Source: Hippasteria phrygiana (lineage: Eukaryota; Echinodermata; Asteroidea; Valvatida; Goniasteridae). From it: a stretch of 64,000 nt of DNA. The notes under the pieces were generated by a model. The model made no database searches. It saw only the letters and a program-made list of their open reading frames with translations, and was not told the DNA's origin. The position numbers were made by a program, and so were the translations under genes. Positions 47,915-59,445 of this stretch are shown piece by piece (the stretch's first letter is position 1; each line of letters opens with the position of its first letter). Where the stretch lies: the NCBI GenBank assembly GCA_037893225.1, contig JAZGUH010000053.1, positions 434,001 to 498,000 on the forward strand, given 5' to 3'.

Positions 47915-48076
47915 CAAATAATGAATGTTTCACATTCGTGCAATGGTAAGAATAATTTCATTCGGTGACAGATGGAATGTCCCATTCCACTCGGCTTCGC
48001 CTCGTGGAATGGAACACTCAATCTGTCACCTCATGAAACTATTCTTACCATCACACTCATAAACATTCATTATTTG
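47915..48076. mobile_element. 162-bp MITE with 16-bp perfect inverted ends
   Basis: CAAATAATGAATGTTT and AAACATTCATTATTTG are exact inverted copies. Inside, TGGTAAGAATAATTTCAT is mirrored by ATGAAACTATTCTTACCA and a GGAATG/CATTCC hairpin forms the centre. It cuts off the Crypton-like fragment. A related single end may be present at 48917. Confidence 0.8.
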
Positions 48077-48507
48077 CATAATATTGATTAAGTGACTGAC
48101 ATTATTTTGTAAAATATTCAGACAGGTGGGTCAGCAAAAGATCTAGAAAATAACAGGAAAATATTCAAAATATTCCTGCAAATTTTGCTACTATGAATTT
48201 TGCAATGTTCAAAGTTTTTAAGCTACCCCTGTACATGTACTTCAACAAGTTTAAACCCAAATTATAAACCCAACCAGCTCACCCCATACCCCAGAAAAAT
48301 AACCTAAAATGCAGAAAATAAATCAAATGTAAAAAAGGGCCATAGACAAGTACAATACTAGCAAATTTGTACTGTTCTTTATTTCAGATTTGATGACAGC
48401 CTTCTTGTCAGTGAAGATGGTCAGTGGACCAAGCAGAATTGAGCTGAAGTCTCTGGCATTCTACTGCACCATCCAGGCCCATGTGCAAGAATTATGCACC
48501 TATCAAT

Positions 48508-48550
48508 TGCTTCCCCCACCCCCCTCCCCCCTCCCCCCCCCCCTCCCCTA
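48508..48550. repeat. C-rich pyrimidine tract
   Basis: About 43 bases of almost only C and T, mainly CCCCCTCCCC. Confidence 0.9.
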
Positions 48551-49763
48551 TCTAGAACTGATCCTATATATCAACTTATCAGTTTTGAGAAGAAGTCAGT
48601 CAATCTGCTGGGGCAAAAAATACAAAATGTGCCATTATCCATGCAGAGACAAAAAAAGATGTGATTAGAGCAAGGGAAAAATTATAAACCCAAATTACTC
48701 ATTCTCAACGCTGAAACCAAGAAAGTATACCTGTAATTCCTAAGTAATACCCCAACCAAGCTAGACAATAAAGTTGATGAAGATCATTTGTTTTTGTTTT
48801 TTTATTAGAAAAAGGTCGCCGAGGTAGTTTTTGTGGACACTCTGTTTAAAAAACTATGTACTTTTTTGAAAGGTTAGTCTGAGTGACTGATGTTGCATTA
48901 TCATCCAAAGCCGTTACACAAATAATGAATATGAGTGTAATGGGACGCGCAATGGGATCAGCAAACGTTTGCGGAATTGATCAAAACACCGCTGGAAAAG
49001 CTTGTGAATGTTTTTCTCTCAAATACATAAAAAAATAAACCATACTCGTCGTCCTATTTATTACGGCAAACAAAACAGAGCCAGAAAAGTACCTATCACC
49101 AACCCTTTGTTTTCATTGTACAGGAAACACGACATTTTCTTAACCTAATTCGTGAATTTTTTAAAGGAAAAAAAAAGAAATTTGTTGGGACCTAGATTGT
49201 ACAATTGCTGAAGAGAATATCCCCTGAAATATGTCATAAGTAGAAAGAATTTGGATGTTTCCCACGATATCTGGGATGGGAGCACACAGTAAACATGTAT
49301 TAGTATAGGTAGAGGGCGCTGTTTGCGAAACCAGAAAACGTGTGCGGAACTGGTCAAAACACGCACTGCTAGCTGGAAAAAGCTTTTGAACATTATTCTT
49401 TCAAATGCTTTCAGAAAACTTTTTTGTCCTCCAGGTGAGCTTCAGGAATTGCATCGTTTATTACTTTTTTGGACTTGCGATGAATTCTTGGGCAGACTTA
49501 ACTCTTGCATGTAAGTGATTTATGATATCGTTAATCCGTTGAAGTTTGATTCAGAACTTTTCGATAGGCCTATCGCGCATTTTCGCGCGAAGCTTTTAAA
49601 TACGATAATGCGTACAGCTCTATTGGCACCTTTTCTCATGAAGTTGCCCTGTGGTCTGACAAGGTCACATTTTTTGTTCATTTTAATAATATGGTAGACC
49701 ATGCATGGGGTAGACAAATGACCTCGACCTTTGAAAGACCAATTACCATATCCAATGTTAGTT
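48551..49763. other. Spacer upstream of ZMYM
   Basis: AT-rich; no gene or clear element. GGAACTGGTCAAAACAC (49340) is a near repeat of GGAATTGATCAAAACAC (48972), hinting at an old duplication. The ZMYM promoter may lie here or further right, but no diagnostic motif was seen. Confidence 0.4.
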
Positions 49764-50766
49764 CGAGTAACTTGGACCCTTTATTGCCTTTTTTAACATT
49801 TGGACATGATCTGGCAATAGTAGGGTCCAAGGTCGATGTATGCCTTCGACTAAGAATTAATATAATTTGTCGAAAGACCCAACAAAAACATCCCATTTCA
49901 CCCTCAAAACGACCACCAAAATACTAGATACGCCACCTCAGATACAATTGGAGTTCCATGATTATGATGAAGGTACTAAGGTTCACTTACCATCCGGATA
50001 AAAAGTGAAATTTACCGTTCAATTCCGGAGAGCCCCCGCAGGACATGTTATCTCATGTATCTTGCGCTAAGACTGTAGATTTAAATATCTTGACCCCCTT
50101 GACCTGGCGTGATGTCAGTCCCGCGTGCGCATGCATAATGCGTCGCTCCAACCTCGTTCCCATGGTGTCGAGCACCGCCCTTACCGACACCACAGTTGCT
50201 CTCTATAAAGAAAGCCTTGTCTTGGGAACGAGGTTTACGTCAACCGGCTTATCGTATGCCGCCGGTGACCGTTTCCTGAATGGTACAATAGTCGGTAGCG
50301 GTATACGGGCATGTGCAGCATTGATCTCCATTATTATAAAGACGGTGTGCAGCGGCCTCCAATCAGACCGACGCGTCCGTTGCACCTTTTATGAAACAGT
50401 CACCAGCATACGGCTTGTCGCGCGGTGTGCGCCGCGCCGGGGTGACGTCATGTAACTTGTAAGGTCAAGGGGTCACGATTTGAACGCCATGTACACAGAG
50501 GGCGAAAAGACATGTCATGCGAGGGCTCTCCGGAATTGAACGGTAAATTTCAGTACCTTTATCATAATCATGAAACTCCACTTGTATTTGAGGTGGCGTA
50601 TCTAGTATTTTGGTGGTCATTTTGAGGGTGAAATGGGATGTTTTTGTTGGGTCTTTCGACAAATTATACTAATTCTTAGTCGAAGGCATACATCGACCTT
50701 GGACCCTACTATCGCCAGATCATGTCCAAATGTTTAAAAAGGCGATAAAGGGTCCAAGTTAGGCAG
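49764..50766. mobile_element. 1.0-kb foldback element, TAACTTGGACCCTTTAT ends (member 1)
   Basis: The left end TAACTTGGACCCTTTATTGC and its inverse near 50766 start arms of about 290 bp (shared ACATTTGGACATGATCTGGC and AAATACTAGATACGCCACCT). The middle is GC-rich and has no recognised gene. Same family as 52696-54752. Confidence 0.8.
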
Positions 50767-51145
50767 ATTCACGCAACCGTCGTTGGCGGCGCTATTTGCT
50801 GAACTGATTTTCTGTCGCGCACTGTGACCGGCCGAAAGTTTGTCGACTCCCGGCCGTACTCGTGAAAAACGCATCAAGGCTTCAAAGTTTTTCTGGTCGC
50901 CATTTTATTGATCAGGGATTTCTGCAGTCGATAAAAAAAAATCAACGACAGAAGAATTTCGGTAAATTTTGACGATTTCCTCGTCGAACTTTGATGGTAA
51001 AATTCTAACATAAGGGGTAGTATATCGATGTTCTAGTGTCAGTAATTAGATACACCACATTGTGTTCATCTTAAAAACATTCAGTCACTCGACAAAAACT
51101 GTACTGGATAAACGGTACAAATCGCGCGAAAAAATTACCAGGGGC

Positions 51146-51729
51146 TAGGGGTGTGCATTTACGGGTAGTAAAAGAACCGGGTACCCGATTGAAAAAAATA
51201 CGGGTACCCGGGTACCCGTTAAAGAAACCCAACCCAAAACTTCTTATCTCGGAAGTTGCAATAATGTCTGATTTCAGACAAAAATCTGAAAAATCGCATG
51301 CCTGTCTAGTAAACATGATCACTACTCCACCATTACATGTTCCGGCATGTGTATGCGCCGGCATATCACAAAAGACAGAAGCTTTATACAGTTGTATTTA
51401 TAGTGGAATGGGGCATGCTATTACACATGTATGTCTCGTCAAGGCTCTTTATCCATACCCAGACTACAAAAAACCACAACCGGTAAATTCCCTTTATTTT
51501 CAATTTTCGTGAGCGTCATAAACATGAAATCTGTGCTGGTTTCCCACATAGTCGGGTTTAAATTTTGAAAATTCCCGACAAATAAAATTTGAAACCTCTC
51601 CTTTTTCATTTTCTGGGAGTTACTGTGCGATAATGTAAAGTTGTACGGGTACTCGATTCCATAATCTGGAACCGGTTCCTGACATGAACGGTCGGGTACT
51701 CGGGTACCCGGTTCTGATGCACCCCCCTA
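51146..51729. mobile_element. hAT-like 584-bp element with 8-bp target duplication
   Basis: The ends TAGGGGTGTGCAT and ATGCACCCCCCTA are inverted near-copies flanked by CCAGGGGC on both sides (51138-51145 and 51730-51737). Subterminal regions repeat the palindrome GGGTACCCG. No transposase; non-autonomous. Confidence 0.85.
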
Positions 51730-52107
51730 CCAGGGGCGAAATAATTTTTTTTCCGCCGTATCGGCAATTTGACTTGAAGAATCAGGGTATCACGCACGGG
51801 TGGAATTTGATATCCAATGCAATTCTATAGAACAACACAAACCAAATTATTTTGTTGTTCGTTTTGTTGCTTTGTGCAATAATGCATGCATTTATAATGC
51901 GAAAAACAAAAGTCAGTTTAGAGGATGCACGATACTTACTGCGCCGTGTATACGTCCGCCAGCCAGCTGCACATGCCCTGGGACTATTTGACTGTAGAAG
52001 CGGGCACTGTAGAAGCAGCGTACCAACGTGCAACGAAATTCTCACAACGTTCCGTAGACTGCGTTCCATAGATATGTTCTAGTCCGTGATGATCCAGTGT
52101 ACTTTTG

Positions 52108-52137
52108 TATGTGCGTGTGTGTGTGTGTGTGTGTGTG
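52108..52137. repeat. (GT)n microsatellite
   Basis: About 14 GT repeats. Confidence 0.95.
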
Positions 52138-52695
52138 AACATGTACATATGTAGCACGAACTACGGTAAATTCAAGACTGAATGTAAGGTCTATTGGAAA
52201 ACAGTTGTTTGCGTATTCGGTGAGCGCGAACACGCGCTGTAGTATTCCTGTCGATGCTTAGGATTTATGCTTGAGATAAGCTTATATTCTCGTTCTATTT
52301 AATTATTTATTGGCAAATAATTGTTGTGTTTGTTAATAGTAAATTATTTTTGTATTCCTAACAAATTAATGAAAACAAAATGAGGCAATTGATACTGTAT
52401 GCTGAGAGCAAGTTTGGTATGTACATTGTAGTTAATGCGCCACAACTTTTTAGGCTGAAATTGTACAACAAATGACAACAAAATTAAATCAACAAAAGTC
52501 AAAACTCTAACTTTGCATCGGGTTACCCTATCATGACCAATGACCCCTCATTTATTTCTAAATATTTACTACTGAAGCAACTTAAAATGTTCATGAATCT
52601 GCCTAGATCCAAGTTACTCGGACTAATCCAATGTCATATCCCCACAAATAAGGTATCATTTTAAAGCTTTTTGTGGGTGGTTGTGATGTACCTAC

Positions 52696-54752
52696 CTAGG
52701 TAGTCCGAGTAACTTGGACCCTTTATCGCCTTTTTTAACATTTGGACATGATCTGGCGATAGTAGGGTCCAAGGCAACGTTAGACGATGTTCTATTCATT
52801 AATTCAATACGTCTAAAATCCAAACAAAAAATTCAAAATTCAACCTTACAACGGCCACCAAAATACTAGATACGCCACCATCTGAACAAGTGGAGTTCCA
52901 TGATCAGATGAAGGTACCAAGGTTTTACTTACCATCCAAATAAAAAGTGAAATTTACCGTTTAATTCCCAGAGACCCCCGCAGAACATGTCTTTTCGCTG
53001 TCTTGGAGTTCAAATTGACCTTGCATGACGTCACCCTGATGCGCAGCGCCCGCATGCACCGCGCGACAACCTGTTTATGCCGCGACTGTTTCGTGAGGAA
53101 GTTCCCCCCATGACGCGCGTGCAACCTCGAATCAATATACTACATGTACTTCCAAAAATGTAAGGCTCTCCGTTAGCCTTACAACGATATTCCTTTTTGG
53201 ACCCCGTAACTCAATGGGATTTGCAATACGCTCTTGGGAGATCAGTTACAATGTTCTAGAATTCCACTTTCCCAAACGTTAATCTCCCCAGAAGGTTATC
53301 CAATCCCTGCTACATATCTTTGAGACTTTTGCGGCACATTTGCGGAACATTGAAACGGACAATTTATTGAGTAATGGAGTTTTTACTCATCAACCAACGT
53401 ATTCAACCGAGATGAACATGGCGTCGCACAGCTGACTAATACAGTCCACCAGACTGCGCATGCGCGTGGAGTTTTCGAAGAGATTTGGGGCTCGACCATT
53501 TTTTGAAGGGGGGGGCATTTTGTCTACATCGCGCAACGGTGATGTGTGCATGACGCGCTTTACACAGTGTTGTGTGTGTTTAAACATTTAAACGTGAACA
53601 AAATAATGACCATCGATCCAGATTCTGTTTTGTTCTGATTTGCATAAAATAAAAGCTCGCATTGGCCAAAAAAAATCAGACGAAATGCAAAATTTCACTA
53701 TATTTAAAGTCAATGTAGCTAGGGGTTGTGCCTATTTTGGAAAAGTCGTTATAATTTGATTTGTTGCATAATCTAAAAATAGCTACGTGGCTACCCACCA
53801 TGAAATTTAGACGTATGGGCATAACAAACATTGTCAGGCCAAGGAACCACAGTAGGTATAAAAGCGCGCCAATAATTAATCACATTGCACATATGCAGCA
53901 CCAAAGCGCGATGTAGACAAGATGCACCACCCCCTTCAAAAAATGGTCGAGCCCCAAATCTCTTCGAAAACTCCACGCGCATGCGCAGTCTGGTGGACTG
54001 TATTAGTCAGCTGTGCGACGCCATGTTCATCGCGGCTGAATACGTCGGTTGGTGAGTAAAAACTCCATTACTCAATAAATTGTCCATTTCAATGTTCCGC
54101 AAATGTGCCGCAAAAGTCTCAAAGATATGTAGCAGGGATTGGATAACCTTCTGGGGAGATTAACATTTGGGAAAGTGGTATTCTAGAACATTGTAACTGA
54201 TCTCCCAAGAGCGTATTGCAAATCCCATTGAGTTACGGGGTCCAAAAAGGAATATCGTTGTAAGGCTAACGGAGAGCCTTACATTTTTGGAAGTATACTA
54301 CATGTATCTACACACACGAACACGTACCGCGACCGTTTTACCACTCACGAAACAGTCGTTGGCATAAACCGGTTGTCGCGCGGTGCATGCGGGCGCTGCG
54401 CATCAGGGTGACGTCATGCAACTTTTGCAAGGTCGATTTGAACTCCAAGACAGCGAAAAGACATGTTCTGCGGGGGTCTCTGGGAATTAAACGGTAAATT
54501 TCATTTTTTATTTGTATGGTAAGTAAAACCTTGGTACCTTCATCTGATCATGGAACTCCACTTGTTCAGATGGTGGCGTATCTAGTATTTTGGTGGCCGT
54601 TGTAAGGTTGAATTTTAAATTTTTTGTTTGGATTTTAGACGTATTGAATTAATGAATAGAACATCGTCTAATGTTGCCTTGGACCCTACTATCGCCAGAT
54701 CATGTCCAAATGTTAAAAAAGGCGATAAAGGGTCCAAGATGCTCGGACTACC
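52696..54752. mobile_element. 2.06-kb foldback element (member 2), arms over 800 bp
   Basis: The left arm (about 52696-53560) returns inverted at about 53890-54752. Shared landmarks are ACTTGGACCCTTTATCGCC, AAATACTAGATACGCCACCA, and GTCCACCAGACTGCGCATGC near the centre. The unique centre is about 330 bp. No gene recognised; open frames in the arms are mirrored and have no domain. Confidence 0.85.
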
Positions 54753-54914
54753 TACCTAAGATAGTGTTAACTTAGGGCCTAGGCTAGAGCTTAGGCCCAC
54801 CCAAAAGTAGATTTTTGTTCAGACTTCAGGCTTAGGAACAGGCATGACAGGGCCCTGCGCGGTATTTGTGTTAATTAAGGTCTATTATATAGTATAGAGT
54901 AATAATAGACCAAA

Positions 54915-55060
54915 TCGCAAATACCGCCTGGTCGAGATGTCACAATGGTCACAAGGGATTGTGGGAAGGAAATTGAGCGATTTTGGTGCGCGTTTCTTTC
55001 CCACATCCCTAGTAAGTAGTAGTAACCATTGTGACGTCTCATCTAGGCGGTATTTGCGAT
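54915..55060. mobile_element. 146-bp element with TCGCAAATACCGCC ends
   Basis: TCGCAAATACCGCCTGGTCG and the inverse GGCGGTATTTGCGA bound it, with ATGTCACAATGGT mirrored by ACCATTGTGACGT further in. Confidence 0.7.
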
Positions 55061-55072
55061 AAGGTCGATGGT

Positions 55073-56018
55073 GGTACGAGTTTGTAAAGCAGGTACGAGT
55101 TTGTAAAGCAGGTACGAGTTTGTAAAGCAGGTACGAGTTTGTAAAGCAGGTACGAGTTTGTAAAGCAGGTACGAGTTTGTGAAAGTAGCCTGCTTTGCGA
55201 CATGACCTGCATTGACGGCATGGCGTGGCTAAGCTGTGCGAATTCCGGCTGTGCGCACGAGTGATACATACAAGCTGCCAAAAATTATTCTAACAGTTTG
55301 TTCAGAAATATTATACTCACTATGTAATTAAATGACTTACCAAATTAACCACGAAAATAGGCAAATCTTGCAGAAAACGAACAACATCGGAACGTCGCGC
55401 GCGGGTCCAGTTTGTGGACGGGTGTGCAGTTGATTGCGCACGCGCACTGCGCTCTTGCACGCGTCGTATACCACCACCACGCGTACCGCGCCTCGGCGCA
55501 TGGTACTACGTATAATTATACGTACGTACGTACGTATGTATGTACGTCTCGGGCGCAGAGAGGGCGCCCTGCCGGATCGGCGGCGAAGCGCGCGGCGGCT
55601 GGGACTAGACTATGCAGGGCGTGCATGCAGGGCGCGGGGAAATTGTACATAATGAGGCTGTGAACCACGCATGTGCACAAGCAGAGGAGCAAACAAAGAG
55701 CCCCCCTATTTTTGTTGGCGGGCGCGCAGGTTCGCGACGGTAGGCGGATCTTTTTATACCTAGGATGGTTAAGGATATTCAACATCAACGGGCGCTTGCA
55801 TGCGTGGTAAGGCCAACTCGTACCTTGGCCAACTCGTACCTTGGCCAACTCGTACCTTGGCCAACTCGTACCTTGGCCAACTCGTACCTTGGCCAACTCG
55901 TACCTTGGCCAACTCGTACCTTGGCCAACTCGTACCTTGGCCAACGCGTAATTTCGCCAAGTCGTACCTTCGGTAAGGACAACTCGTACCTTCACGCGGA
56001 AGTGCCAAGTCGTACCGT
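55073..56018. mobile_element. 946-bp segment bounded by opposed arrays of GGTACGAGTT units
   Basis: The left array (55073-55186) is six copies of a 19-bp unit, GGTACGAGTTTGTAAAGCA. The right array (55811-56018) is eight exact copies of a 16-bp unit, GGCCAACTCGTACCTT, then degenerate ones; its inverse contains the same GGTACGAGTT core. The two arrays face each other. The middle has (GTAC)n near 55518 and GC-rich unique DNA. Likely a non-autonomous transposon whose ends are arrays. Confidence 0.7.
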
Positions 56019-56195
56019 CATTGTTCTAAAATGGCTCGGGCAGTAACTGATTGAGATGCTTTGATTGATGTGCTTCTTTTTGTTATTTTAGACGTTGGTA
56101 CGTGTAGAAATATAAGTTAACCGAAAATAGATTTATTTGTGTAAACATTATTGTATTTGTTTAAATATTTTGTATGAATGTGTAAATATTCAGTT

Positions 56196-56416
56196 TTAAC
56201 CCCTTGAGTACGGTTTTTACGGGAGACGTCGGGGTGTCGCGGCAGTTCTGGCAGCCAAGTGAACCGCTACAATGTGTTTGTGCAGTCAATCGTAACATAA
56301 ACAATAATCCAACAATGGATTGAAACTGCACAAAGGCGGCAAATGGGGTCATCCGGCCTGTTGGCACTTTTTTTGACGCCATGTGGCTTCATCCGGCCGT
56401 ACGCAAGGGGTTTTAA
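56196..56416. mobile_element. TTAA-flanked element, CCCCTTGCGTACGG family, copy c
   Basis: TTAACCCCTTGAGTACGG on the left, CCGTACGCAAGGGGTTTTAA on the right. It shares ATCCAACAATGGATTGAAAC (inverted orientation) with copies a and b. Confidence 0.75.
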
Positions 56417-56487
56417 CTAATAATATGCAGGGCATTAATGGAAACCAGTTTTAAACTGTTTGGGCACACCCTGGGTAAAGAAATGTA

Positions 56488-56513
56488 ATAAATAAATAAA
56501 TAAATAAATAAAT
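56488..56513. repeat. (AAAT)n microsatellite
   Basis: About six AAAT/AATA repeats. Confidence 0.9.
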
Positions 56514-57292
56514 GTTTGTGTTTATTTTAGACTGCATTGTACCATGGAGGAATGATTGTACTTTTGCTATGACTTAATTCGCTGGAAAAAGAAAGTATAG
56601 GAATTCATTTGTGCAGCGGGCCTACATGTTCTTTGTTGCAATGACTAAAAGTGAACTGCGGACAGTTCACTTTTGTTGACCGTGCGCCACACTGTTATTA
56701 AATGACTACTAATTGATGCTTTTCGTCTTGGTCTGAAAGTATATTAAATAACAAACCCAATTGTCATATTCTATACCTCGGCCTACTTCTGTCGCCCTCT
56801 TGCGGTGTCGCCTTGGTACTGGTGATGCGCGCATTAAGCCTCTGACGCTTAGCGTGCAAGTTGTAAACTGTGAATAGGACTTAATTTACTATGATATCGC
56901 CGTACTTTCAACCCCCAATTATGTGGAAGTTTGAATCCTACAAAACTCCATAAATATCGCCGCTAGATTTGATATCATCAATTGTTGCAACTACCCACAA
57001 ATTTCAACTATCCACACAAACGGCTCTTTTCAGAGCCACCAGCTCTAACGTGCCCGACATGTTCCCCCAAAAAAATTGAATCATCCGTTGTTTTAAATAA
57101 ATAAACAAATGAATCCAAACACCCACTGATTTCTTTTAAACACAACAGGGACCAAGTAAAACAAATATATTAACAATTGCTTTACAAATTGTTTTTAAAT
57201 TAATTCCTAAAATGGATTTCAGAAAAGCCAAATGAAGCAAAACAATTACAAGTTTCACTGGGAACCAGGATATCAAAATATAATTAATTAAA

Positions 57293-57477
57293 CTAGTTAC
57301 AAAAGATGGAATATATACAACGTCCAAAGAAATAGCCAAGCGACACAAAAAACACGGAAAAAAGGGCGTCCCCATCATTTTTAAGATCGGACATAATTTT
57401 TGTAAGATCATCTGTCGGTGTCTTATACACAGTAGGCCTACGTTTTGCCCAGAAGTCCTCTTTGTCATTTCCGAAAC
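57293..57477 (-). CDS. Possible last exon of an unidentified small membrane protein
   Basis: A very good polypyrimidine acceptor (TTTTGTTTCTTGTTTTAG) precedes 57477. The open frame then reads FGNDKEDFWAKRRPTVYKTP and continues to a stop at 57295-57293. The last 25 residues, with ALFSVFFVSLGYFFGRCIYS, form one likely membrane segment close to the C-terminus; before it is a charged, probably cytosolic part. The exon needs one base from an upstream exon. A frame at 57804-57763 ending IERQKEKIKKFG would fit that phase but has no ATG and only a weak donor, so I do not call it. I do not recognise the family. A chance open frame next to a T-rich tract is the main alternative. Confidence 0.4.
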
Positions 57478-58435
57478 CTAAAACAAGAAACAAAACAAAT
57501 AAAATTGTATCAAAAGTTAATTAGCCAAGTTCACAAGAAGAAAGGAAAAACATGGGAAAAGGAAAAGCATTTTTCACAATTCGCAATTGTCCAAATAAAA
57601 TGAAATGCCAAAACAAATACAATGTACATATATTGCATGCGTATGCAACGAACAACGCGTGATCACCCATTTACGGGGGCGGGGGATGCAGGGGCACCTC
57701 CCAAATTCTCCCAAAAGGGGAATTCTCTTTTTCAGATGTATGAGCTCAAGAGCCCAAACACCGAATTTCTTTATCTTTTCTTTTTGTCGTTCAATTTTGT
57801 CCACAAGTGTTTGACAACATGCAAACTCATTTCGAGTTCAAACTTCACACATGGACAGGTTATTGAAGATGTCCAAAAATGTAATGACGCCATGCATGAT
57901 GACATCACCAGTTGCCAAATTACAAGCAACAAACCACAAAGTCAAGCACAGTTTTGAAATGTCATCTCATGAACTATACTCGTGAGGTTTCTATATTTGG
58001 GGATCAGATAGATCTAATGCTGATCTGCATCATTTTTGGTAATGTTTATTTTGATCCGAGCGTTTCTTCCGGGATCACTGGAAGGCCAAACTTTAAAAAT
58101 CTCATATGAGGACCCTGTGACCATTTTAGGGGTCAGTGGTATTGACACACATGCATGTAAACAAATGCAGGTATAACCTGGTATTGCCAAGAGTTGATGG
58201 CGTCATAGGATGACATGATGATGTCATCACGTATAAAAATGACAAAAGATGGTATATTTTAAACAACATATTTCTTTAACGGAATGAAATATCATATCGC
58301 CTTCATATTTTTAAATCCCAGCTTAAAACATTTCTTTTTAAACGGTATTTCTCTTAATTAATTAAATGATTGATCAGTTATTGGTAATGTAGTTGTGATT
58401 TTTGTAAAGCGTTTTGAGAATATATTAAGAATAAA

Positions 58436-58462
58436 TTATTATTATTGTTATTATTATTATCA
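58436..58462. repeat. (ATT)n microsatellite
   Basis: Short irregular run of ATT and GTT triplets. Confidence 0.85.
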
Positions 58463-58784
58463 TAAACAAAAAAGACCGTTAAGCGAGTAAGCACACGAAA
58501 AAAAAAGAAAAAAAAATAGGTTGCATTATAAAAGTAGACATTTGTCCAGTTGTTTGTACATTTTTACTCCTCATTTTGCGAAATTTACTGCCTGTTTACG
58601 AAAATGAAAATCACATTTTAGTGAAATCTCATAGTCATCTCAAAATCGCATAGTCATCCATTACCAGTCTTCCAGTCTCTGGAAAAAAAAGAAAATATTA
58701 TTTATTTAGAAGGTTCAGATATTATAAAGACAGTATGAAAACTTATTAAATATTAAATCATCCACAGAGAGGGAAGTACGAATT

Positions 58785-58822
58785 GACTCGGGTACGAGTT
58801 GACTCGGGTACGAGTTGACTAT
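58785..58822. repeat. Short array of GACTCGGGTACGAGTT
   Basis: Just over two copies of a 17-bp unit with the same GGTACGAGTT core as the 55073-56018 arrays. No inverted partner seen nearby. Confidence 0.7.
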
Positions 58823-59254
58823 CAAGGTCAAATTACAAGCAAAGACCTATACAAATTAACATATTTTTGGAAACGTCATGTTTCATGAACTGCAGCACAC
58901 GAGATACGTGTAGATCTTTTCACTGATGTAATCAAAACGAAAAACCCAAACACCTTGAGTACTATGTAATAAACATCGTCATAGAGCCTGATGATCAGCT
59001 ATAACCCAGGTATAACTACTGGTTCTGATCGTTCTGACTTTTTAAGCCCGGTTCAAACCTCACGCGAATTTGAGAGTAAAAATGCGACATTTTCTAGGGT
59101 AACTGATGACGTCGGAATTTCGCTTTGTTTTGCATATTAACGTGAAGTACGTACGAACCGAATAATGCGATAATTTTGTGTAGGGACCGGAAACCAGTCT
59201 AGAAAACTGCCGCCCTTCGTCCCCTGACTTTCATGGGAACAAAAATGCCGATTA

Positions 59255-59345
59255 TGCACGCGCATGCGCGCTCACTTAGTTGCACGAAAGCGCATGCGTA
59301 GATGTAGCGTGCGTTGTTTTTTCATTCGCGTCCGCCATTTTAACT
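59255..59345 (+). promoter_or_regulatory. Likely TATA-less core promoter of the DBHS gene
   Basis: About 100-190 bp before the ATG lies a perfect match to the NRF-1 consensus, CGCGCATGCGCG at 59259-59270. A second near-match (AGCGCATGCGTA) is at 59289-59300, and a YY1-like CCGCCATTTT is at 59332-59341. No TATA box is seen. This is the usual layout of a housekeeping promoter in animals. The transcription start is inferred to lie near 59330-59345. Confidence 0.6.
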
Positions 59346-59445
59346 GCACACTGTCTACTTGGAACACCACGACCACTTTGTCTCGAATTCGTCTTCTTGG
59401 TTATTAACGTTTTATATCCCTAACTATACACCAATTCTCTCCAAA

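Noticed and set aside
50045..50455. 136-codon open frame
   Set aside because: Lies in the centre of a foldback element, has biased composition, and no domain or splice context.
55811..55940. CRISPR-like array
   Set aside because: Units are contiguous 16-bp repeats without spacers, in an animal genome.
55516..55995. 159-codon open frame with RVGQGTSWPRYELAK-type repeats
   Set aside because: It is a read-through of the 16-bp array; the 16-bp unit repeats the peptide in all three frames.
58665..58678. Possible 14-bp microexon (minus strand) with TTTTTTTTCCAG acceptor and GTAATG donor
   Set aside because: No coding context supports it; such short matches arise by chance next to A-rich DNA.
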